Shown one piece after another: positions 1 to 5,265 of a stretch of DNA of 9,669 nt. The notes under the pieces were generated by a model. That model made no database searches. It saw only the letters and a list, made by a program, of their open reading frames with translations, and was not told the origin of the DNA. How positions within the stretch are numbered: the first letter of the stretch is position 1; each line of letters begins with the position of its first letter. The position numbers and the translations under genes are program-made. Location: the NCBI GenBank assembly GCA_030615705.1, contig JAUWYT010000034.1:1-9669 (forward strand), written 5' to 3'. Source of the DNA: Chloroflexota bacterium (GTDB lineage: Bacteria > Chloroflexota > Anaerolineae > VGOG01).

Positions 1-911
1 AGCTCGATTTCGCCAGCGAATTTTTCGTCAAGGGTGTCCGCAACCCAAATGCATTTGTCCACATCTGGTAGGAGATCAGGGTGTTCAGCTCCTCTGCCCC
101 AAGCTGTGAATCCGGTTATGTGAAAAGAGTTTACGTCCATCTCAAGTATCAGTCGCGCCATATTGGGAAGATCGGCTAGATTAAGGGAAGTTAAGGCTGC
201 GCCGACCGCGGCGTTCGGTTCTGCTTCTACTAATAGTCGAAGTGCACTGACAGTTTCATCAAATGTATTTCTACCCCGGAGCCTCTCACGAATTGATGCG
301 GTGCTGCCATCTAAACTAACCTGTACTTTGTCGAAATACTCCGCGAGTTGTTCGGCATTTCTCTCGTCTATGAGAATGCCATTGGTAACCAGACTTGTTG
401 GAAGGCCAATTTCGGTCGCGTAGGGCGCGATCTCAAACAGGTCTTTTCGAAGCAAAGGCTCGCCACCAGTGAAAGCAATAACGGTAGGACTGAGGACAAC
501 CAACCGATCAAGGAGATGGATTACCTCGTCAGTGCTCATCTCTGATTCGAGTGGGCCTCCGGCATCAGCGTAGCAGTATAGACATCGTAGATTGCACTCG
601 TTTGTGAGGTTCAAGTCTACGAGCAGGTAGTTTCTCTGATCGTCAGTTTCTCGGACCTCTCTGGTATCCGCTACAAAGGATGCTTCTTCAACACGTCTGA
701 TCAACTGAGCCACAGTGTTGCGTGCTTCTTCATAGGAGATTCTTTGTGCTTCGACTACAATCCGGGTTAGATCGGCAACGCTCGTCTGACCATTGCAACA
801 GGCCAATATCAAGGCGCCCAATGCACTACTTAAGATCCAGTTAGGTGTTTCCGGATCGATGAGAAGGCAGTGCTCACGTTTACGCTGCAAAAGCACATTC
901 CAATGAACCAT
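1..911 (-). CDS. PqqD-domain/radical SAM (SPASM-type) protein, 3' end beyond window
   Basis: 303 codons are visible; the gene continues past the left edge. Residues 1-80 look like a PqqD-type peptide-binding domain (CNGQTSVADL near 39-48, then a helical stretch). From about residue 95 a radical SAM core follows, with the 4Fe-4S motif C106-x3-C110-x2-C113 (TNECNLRCLYCYA), GGEP at 149-152, and later SLDG and WGRG motifs typical of the PqqE/SPASM group. A C-terminal SPASM domain would lie outside the window. Such proteins use SAM radical chemistry, often to modify ribosomally made peptides, with PqqD as the leader-binding element; substrate and product are unknown here. The ATG at 911 is chosen because AAGGAGGA (928-921) sits 9 bases upstream; an in-frame TAA at 947-945 limits upstream extension. 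GC in four sampled 60-base lines is about 47-52%, against roughly 57-72% in sampled lines of other genes, hinting at acquisition. Its partners should lie to the left; on the right is a divergent gene. Confidence 0.9.
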   Translation of the reverse strand, partial: MVHWNVLLQRKREHCLLIDPETPNWILSSALGALILACCNGQTSVADLTRIVVEAQRISYEEARNTVAQLIRRVEEASFVADTREVRETDDQRNYLLVDLNLTNECNLRCLYCYADAGGPLESEMSTDEVIHLLDRLVVLSPTVIAFTGGEPLLRKDLFEIAPYATEIGLPTSLVTNGILIDERNAEQLAEYFDKVQVSLDGSTASIRERLRGRNTFDETVSALRLLVEAEPNAAVGAALTSLNLADLPNMARLILEMDVNSFHITGFTAWGRGAEHPDLLPDVDKCIWVADTLDEKFAGEIE

Positions 912-931
912 ACCCAAAACTCCTCCTTCGT

Positions 932-971
932 TTTTACAGACATTTTACAGAGCGACAATACGGGTTTTACA
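932..971. repeat. Three phased TTTTACA (TGTAAAA on minus) heptamers in the divergent intergenic gap
   Basis: Identical TTTTACA heptamers occur at 932-938, 943-949 and 965-971, with start-to-start distances of 11 and 22 bp, so all three lie on nearly the same face of the helix. They lie just upstream of the radical SAM start at 911, within the 159-bp gap between two divergent genes. They could be an operator array for a regulator of the radical SAM gene, or chance in an AT-rich leader. I see no convincing sigma70 promoter for either gene in this gap. Confidence 0.4.
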
Positions 972-1511
972 TAGGGGGTGGATAATGGGGTCGAATTCGT
1001 GGAAAACAGAAATGGCTCGCTGCTAGCGACGGTACTTTGCTCTCCAGATGGTCGGAGTGAGGAATAAGAGATGCAAACCAAAGCTCGTGAGATTGAAATG
1101 AGAAGAACTCCGGGAACTCGCTGGCCCTGTGAAATATGTATTTCACGGGGCTGGCTGGACCCTGCCATTGCCGTGCCAACTTCGTTGGCCTTCATCTTCG
1201 CTCTGGCTCTGGCCGTCTACAACGCCACCTTGACCCCCAGCCTCTCCTACCAGAGCGCGGATGGGAACGAGCTAGCCACGGTGTGCTACACCCTGGGCCT
1301 GGCCCACTCCACGGGCTATCCCCTCTATACCTGCTTTGGCAAGCTCTTCACCTTCATCCCAGTAGGCGACATAGCCCACCGGACAAACCTGATGTCGGCA
1401 GTCCTCGGAGCGGCAGCGGTGGCGCTGCTTTATCTGATCATGCTGACTATCACCAACCGCCGCCTACCTTCGGCCTTCACTGCACTGCTCTTCGCTTTCT
1501 CTGACACCTTC

Positions 1512-1514
1512 TGA
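1512..1514 (+). other. In-frame TGA replacing an expected Trp codon in the DUF2723 gene
   Basis: The reading is S-D-T-F-stop-L-Q-A-V-I-A-E-V-Y. DUF2723 proteins usually have a Trp right after this Ser/Thr-Phe and before the Glu-Val-Tyr motif, so TGG to TGA (one base at 1514) explains the break. The frame is the same on both sides, with no length change. Other genes here end in TGA (5262-5260 and 3189-3191), which argues against general TGA recoding. Confidence 0.8.
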
Positions 1515-2213
1515 TTGCAGGCTGTCATCGCCGAGGTCTATGCGCCAAGTGTGTTCATGATCGCGCTCACCGTGTGGCTGCTGAGGTGGGAAGCGGGCCG
1601 CAACAGTTTGCCCCGTGCGGCCTGCTTGTTGCTCGCTGCCTTCGCTTTAGGCCTCAGCCTGGGCACCCACCTGTCAAATCTTGGCTTTGGCCCGGCCTTT
1701 GCCCTTTACGTTCTACTGGTTGATTGGCGGGTCCTGAAGAGGCCAGCAGTGCTAGGGGGTGCTCTGGCACTTTTCCTCTTGGGCTGCCTGCAGTTCCTCT
1801 GGCTGCCCTACAAATCCTCGACTCTAAACGACGCCTTTGTGCTCCGCAACGCCCCGCGCACCTTAGAGAGCATCTACCGCTATACCTTGGGCGCTTTCCC
1901 ACAGTTCAAGTTCGCTTTGCCTCTCCAGGCCATTCCCGACCGCATGGTCCTCTGCCTGGAACTCCTGCGGCAGAACTTCGGCGTGGTTGGTGTCGTGCTC
2001 GGCGTCTACGGGATGTGGGAGATGCTCTTCCGCGACACCGATAAGTTCTATCTCTTCATCACCATGTATTTGGTGCACGTTTTCTTCTTGATTCAATATC
2101 GCGTCTTCGACCTGGACGTCTTCTTCATCCCAGCGCATTTCGTTTACGCGATTTTCATTGGGTATGGAGTGTATCAGCTTGTCGAGTACGTTCGCGTTTT
2201 GTTAAACGTAGTA

Positions 2214-2280
2214 GACTTCGGAAGTCTTGGCTGCTTAGAAAGTCGCCGCCAGTCCTCGGACCAGACTTCCGAAGTCTTGG
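2214..2280. repeat. Paired odd palindromes inside the DUF2723 gene
   Basis: Copies at 2214-2230 (GACTTCGGAAGTCTTGG) and 2264-2280 (GACTTCCGAAGTCTTGG) differ only at the central base. Each 13-bp core, GACTTC-S-GAAGTC, is an odd palindrome, and the two cores are exact reverse complements. The pair, 50 bp apart start to start, lies in the segment coding the polar linker between the helix ending near codon 380 of the full frame and the next helix (AVNVGLAVLLC). It looks like a small repeat element inserted with the frame kept; the two copies are read in different frames. Confidence 0.65.
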
Positions 2281-2768
2281 GGTCGTGGCGCGGAGCGGTG
2301 AACGTGGGGCTGGCCGTGCTTCTCTGCTTGCCTATCGCTGGGGAAGTGCAGGCCAACTACGAGAAGAACGACCATTCTCACGAGACGGCTATCAACGATT
2401 TCTACGAGAACGCGTTCGAGATCCTGCCAGAGGGAAGTGTCCTCCTCGGCCGGGGCGGTGTCTTCGGCTACGATATGTTCTACTGGAGGCTGGTCTACAA
2501 CGCGCGGCCCGATGTTTTGATGTCCCACCTCACCAATCCCCGGCCATCGCCAGAAGATGTGAAGGGACGCGAAATCTACACTACTATGCGCCTCGATTCC
2601 CCCCAGGCTGGCCGCGGGCCTTGGGGTCTCCCGCCCGACTTGGTGGAATCCGAAGCCTGGCACATCCCCGTTTTGGTACGCCAGTGCGATGGCCCTATAC
2701 CCGGCGGCGGGGGACGCGATTTGATCCTCTATCGGGTTAGTGCAGAGCCACCGGAGTTGGTGGTGAGA

Positions 2769-2793
2769 CTTGCCCTGAGCGGAGCCGAAGGGG
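2769..2793 (+). repeat. Short GC-rich repeat-like insertion within coding sequence
   Basis: The core CCCTGAGCGGAGCCGAAGGG (2773-2792) encodes a SGAEG-type stretch between the membrane part and the C-terminal beta-sandwich of the DUF2723 protein. A related core (CCTGAGGCTCAGCCCGAAGG) is found on the minus strand of the intergenic element at about 3357-3376. From memory, such CCTGAG...GAAGGG units are dispersed repeats in many Chloroflexota and other environmental genomes; that is recall, not a search. Confidence 0.4.
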
Positions 2794-3168
2794 AGGTGGA
2801 GCCGGAATATCAGATCGGTCAGCAGTTGGGTGGGCTGGAACTGGTAGATTATGACTTGGACGGTGAGGAGGTAAGCCGGGGCGCCCACCTGCACTTGTCT
2901 TTCTGCTGGCGGGTCCTGAGGCCGGAGCAAGCCCTCATTGCCACCATGCTTGGAGACGAACCACTGGAGGCCCACCCATTGGGCTTGGGCAACTTGCCCC
3001 GCTACATTCGGGAATTTCGTCCGCCGCAGGATGCCCTTGTTGTTGAGGATTACCTGCTCGTTGTGCCTTCCCAAACACCTCTAGGCTTGCAGACCTTGAA
3101 GGTGGGACTGCAGGAGCCCTTGCGGCCCACGCAAGAGGGTCAGTCCAAGGGAGAAGTGCTTGAGATCG

Positions 3169-3283
3169 GAGAGATCCTGGTCACCCAGTGATCCACGCTC
3201 GCGACGGATTGCCAAATCCGTCGCTCAGCGGCTGGATCTGGCGATCCAGCCGGAGCAAAGAGAGATCCTCGTCACCCAGTGAT
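3169..3283. repeat. 24-bp direct repeat flanking two tandem hairpins at the end of the DUF2723 gene
   Basis: A 24-bp sequence starting GAGAGATCCT occurs at 3169-3192 and again at 3260-3283 (offset 91 bp) with one G/C difference. The first copy contains the last codons (EILVTQ) and the stop. Between them are two perfect hairpins: GCGACGGATT/AATCCGTCGC (3201-3210 and 3215-3224, loop GCCA) and GGCTGGATC/GATCCAGCC (3230-3238 and 3243-3251, loop TGGC). The two loops are reverse complements. There is no T-run after either stem, so they are not classic intrinsic terminators, though they may still slow transcription or protect the 3' end of the mRNA. The layout suggests a mobile palindromic element whose arrival duplicated its target, or a recombination duplication. 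Confidence 0.75.
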
Positions 3284-3289
3284 TAAAAA

Positions 3290-3398
3290 GGGAGAAACCA
3301 GGTTTTTCCCTGTCTGAGCGCTGGGACGCGAAAAGCTATCTTATCAACCCAAGAACCCTTCGGGCTGAGCCTCAGGACGAAGCCTGGTTTCTGATCCC
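3290..3398. repeat. MITE-like element with terminal inverted repeats
   Basis: AGAAACCAGG (3293-3302) is matched by its exact complement CCTGGTTTCT (3383-3392). The outer ends GGGA (3290-3293) and TCCC (3395-3398) are also complementary, offset by three extra bases on the right. The left end can alternatively fold on itself as GGGAGAAA/TTTTTCCC (3290-3297 and 3303-3310). The interior, with no gene, holds CTGAG-C-CTCAG (3365-3375) and a CTTCG...CGAAG pairing (3358-3362 and 3378-3382). I see no open reading frame in it, so if mobile it would be non-autonomous. It sits directly before the ribosome binding site of the DUF5666-like gene and may carry that gene's leader. Confidence 0.5.
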
Positions 3399-3438
3399 TA
3401 CCTATGAAAAGTATCCGGTATTGAGACTGGAGGTATGC

Positions 3439-3927
3439 ATGTCTACGGTTCAGAGGCTATTGATCCGCTGCGGGGCTTTAATCATCGTAGCTGTCTTGGT
3501 CATCGGGGCTTTTTCTCTGGGAGTATACGTGGGGGAGAGGGGCTGGACGGCCGGGCCGCCCTCGATAGTGGGTCCTGGCGGGCCGCCACCTCCCCAGGGC
3601 CCAAGGGGAGGGTCCGGCAAGCAACCTCCCGCTCCAGGCGGCCTGCTGCCGAAGGACAAGCCCGATTCAATCGGAGTCGTGCAGAGCGTGGCGAGGAGGA
3701 GCGTGACGGTGAGGACACCCCAGGGTCTGCGCCTGGTGCTGGTCAGCGACGAGACGCGAGTTGAGCGGCATGACGGCCAGGAGGCCAGCCTGGCCGATCT
3801 CCGACGCCATGTGCCTGTCGCTGTCTTCGGCCAGTTCGGCGACGACGGTCGAACCCTTATGGCCAGAGTGATCGTCCTATTGCCGCCGAGGACACGAAAT
3901 CATGCTATCCCTTTCCTCGCTTCCTAA
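3439..3927 (+). CDS. Membrane-anchored DUF5666-like protein
   Basis: This 162-residue protein has a short basic N-terminus, one hydrophobic helix at about 11-31 (signal anchor), a Gly/Pro-rich linker at about 38-72, and a small beta-rich domain at 76-147 (IGVVQSVARRSVTVRTPQG... DETRV... SLADL... VAVFGQ... ARVIVL). That order, with two short barrel-like halves, matches DUF5666 domains, which occur in extracytoplasmic proteins of unknown role. ATG 3439 is chosen over the in-frame TTG 3421 because GGAGG (3429-3433) sits 5 bases upstream; the longer form would only add MRLEVC. The last 23 bases overlap the 3' end of der on the other strand. It is not in an operon with a clear functional partner; the repeat-rich region precedes it. 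No catalytic residues are visible, and function is unknown. Confidence 0.7.
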   Translation: MSTVQRLLIRCGALIIVAVLVIGAFSLGVYVGERGWTAGPPSIVGPGGPPPPQGPRGGSGKQPPAPGGLLPKDKPDSIGVVQSVARRSVTVRTPQGLRLVLVSDETRVERHDGQEASLADLRRHVPVAVFGQFGDDGRTLMARVIVLLPPRTRNHAIPFLAS

Positions 3928-5221
3928 AACTCAACCTCAGCGGTGTTCCCAGGAAACCGTAATGCTCCCTCAGCCGGTTCTCCAGATAGCGTTCGTAGGA
4001 GAAGTGCACCAGGCGGGGGTCATTGACGAAGAAGACAAAGGTAGGGGGATCAACGGCAGCCTGGGTGGCGTAGTAGAACCTCAGACGCTTGCCGGCCTTG
4101 CTGGGCGGAGCGTGGCGAGCTACGGCCTCCTGCACGATGCGGTTCAGCTCGGCGGTGGGGATGCGCATCAAGCGCGCCTCCTGGACGCGCAAGGCGGTGG
4201 GCAGAACCTGATCCACCCGCTGGCCGGTCAGCGCTGAGACGAAGAGCACGGGCACGTAATCGAGGAAGCGCAGGGCGGTGCATATATGCTGTACGTAAGC
4301 CTGCATAGTGTAAGTATCCTTCTCCACCAAATCCCATTTATTGACCACCACCACCACACTTTTGGCTTCCTCCAAGATATAGCCGGCAATGTGAGCATCC
4401 TGAGCGGTGGCTCCCTCCACGGCATCTGTGAGGAGTAACACCACATCGGCTCGATTTATGGCCCTTAGTGCTCTCAGCACACTGTATTTTTCCACTCCTC
4501 GCTGGATGCGACCCTTCCTGCGAATGCCGGCGGTGTCTATGAGCACCACCGGCTCGCCCTCCCACTCCATCTGAGTATCAATCGCGTCCCGAGTAGTGCC
4601 CGGGGCCTCGTGGACGATGGCCCGCTCCTGGCCCAGGATCTTGTTGAGCAAGGAGGACTTGCCCACGTTGGGCCGCCCGACGATGGCAATCTTGACTGCC
4701 TCCAGTTCCTCCCTTTCCTCCTCAACAGGGAATGCAGCCACTACCTGATCCAACAGGTCGCCGGTGCCCGTGCCGTGCAGGGCCGAGATCGGATATAGCT
4801 CGCCCAGGCCCAAGGCGTAAAACTCCACTGCTGCCTCTCGACGCACCTGGCTGTCGCCTTTGTTGACGGCCAGTAACACGGGCTTGGCTGAGCGGCGAAG
4901 GACCCGAGCCACCTCCTCATCGCCTGCCGTCAGCCCGTCCTTAACGTCAACCAGGAAGAGGATCACATCGGCCTCGGCGATGGCCGTCTGCGCCTGGGCT
5001 CGCACCTGGGCTATGAGGTCATCGTTGGAGACGAGTTCTAATCCCCCTGTATCCACCAGGATGAAGTTCACCCCGCCCCAGTCAGCTTCAGCGTAAAGGC
5101 GGTCGCGGGTGGTGCCTGGAACCTCATCTGTGATGGCCAAGCGCTTCCCCACCAGCCTGTTGAAGAGAGTTGACTTGCCAACGTTGGGCCGACCAACGAT
5201 GGCCACGATAGGCTCAGACAT
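3905..5221 (-). CDS. der: Ribosome-assembly GTPase Der (EngA)
   Basis: This 438-residue protein has two G domains in tandem and a C-terminal KH-like domain, the arrangement unique to Der. Domain 1: GRPNVGKS 10-17, PGTTRD 35-40, DTGG 57-60, NKGD 120-123. Domain 2: GRPNVGKS 182-189, PGTTRD 207-212, DTAG 229-232, NKWD 294-297, SALTG 329-333. The KH-like part is about 355-438. Der binds the 50S subunit and acts late in its assembly in the cytoplasm. The start at 5221 gives MSEPIVAIVG, matching the family N-terminus, with GGGA 7 bases before it. An ATG at 5263 overlaps the cdaR stop as ATGA and would add 14 residues made by a short tandem repeat; translational coupling from there is possible. Last gene of the cdaA-cdaR-der group, overlapping the convergent DUF5666-like gene by 23 bp. 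Stop TAG. Confidence 0.97.
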   Translation of the reverse strand: MSEPIVAIVGRPNVGKSTLFNRLVGKRLAITDEVPGTTRDRLYAEADWGGVNFILVDTGGLELVSNDDLIAQVRAQAQTAIAEADVILFLVDVKDGLTAGDEEVARVLRRSAKPVLLAVNKGDSQVRREAAVEFYALGLGELYPISALHGTGTGDLLDQVVAAFPVEEEREELEAVKIAIVGRPNVGKSSLLNKILGQERAIVHEAPGTTRDAIDTQMEWEGEPVVLIDTAGIRRKGRIQRGVEKYSVLRALRAINRADVVLLLTDAVEGATAQDAHIAGYILEEAKSVVVVVNKWDLVEKDTYTMQAYVQHICTALRFLDYVPVLFVSALTGQRVDQVLPTALRVQEARLMRIPTAELNRIVQEAVARHAPPSKAGKRLRFYYATQAAVDPPTFVFFVNDPRLVHFSYERYLENRLREHYGFLGTPLRLSFRKRGKG

Positions 5222-5238
5222 CATCAAATCCCAATTAA

Positions 5239-5265
5239 CATTGGTCATTGGCTCATTGGTCATTG
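5239..5265 (-). repeat. Short tandem repeat at the cdaR-der junction
   Basis: CATTGGTCATTG is present at 5239-5250 and 5254-5265 (15 bp apart); the unit CATTG recurs at spacings of 7, 8 and 7. On the coding strand this gives ATGACCAATG-type units that supply several in-frame ATG codons ahead of der, and one of them overlaps the cdaR stop. Simple CAATGAC-like repeats are known from other bacterial genomes; copy number here may vary between strains. Confidence 0.6.

Larger units (their letters stand above)
1071..3191 (+). pseudogene. DUF2723 (TMEM260-like, GT-C-fold) membrane protein, interrupted by an in-frame TGA
   Basis: The frame is open from ATG 1071 to TGA 3191 (706 codons) except for TGA at 1512-1514 (codon 148). 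The N-terminal part has the DUF2723 signature: a first membrane helix near 32-50, DGNE at 64-67 in the first periplasmic loop, LGLAHSTGYPLY at 75-86, and NLMSA at 106-110. After the stop the same frame resumes at the family's QAVIAEVYA motif and continues through several membrane helices. It ends in a soluble part of about 130 residues that resembles the beta-sandwich often appended to Chloroflexota glycan-related membrane proteins. DUF2723 proteins are predicted GT-C glycosyltransferases using lipid-linked sugars; the eukaryotic relative TMEM260 O-mannosylates proteins. A GAGGA element lies about 8 bases before the ATG. Restart at TTG 1515 would lose the first helices and the acidic loop, so a working product needs readthrough or a sequencing error at 1514. 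Confidence 0.8.

Noticed and set aside
830..1195. Minus-strand frame containing a possible 37-residue peptide just upstream of the radical SAM gene, a tempting RiPP precursor
   Set aside because: It overlaps the start of the radical SAM gene out of frame, lacks a ribosome site at its internal ATG, and has no leader-core pattern.
1512..1514. TGA recoded as Trp throughout the genome
   Set aside because: cdaR and the DUF2723 gene both end with TGA at sensible positions, and no other internal TGA was seen in the clear genes.
2235..3074. Minus-strand open frame of 279 codons opposite the DUF2723 gene
   Set aside because: No domain or convincing start is visible, and the plus frame shows continuous family similarity; it is a shadow frame.
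3201..3251. Classic Rho-independent terminator for the DUF2723 gene
   Set aside because: The stems are strong but no T-run follows either of them; they fit a repeat element better.
3169..3398. CRISPR array
   Set aside because: Only two copies of the direct repeat exist, one within a coding sequence, and the intervening DNA is palindromic and not spacer-like.
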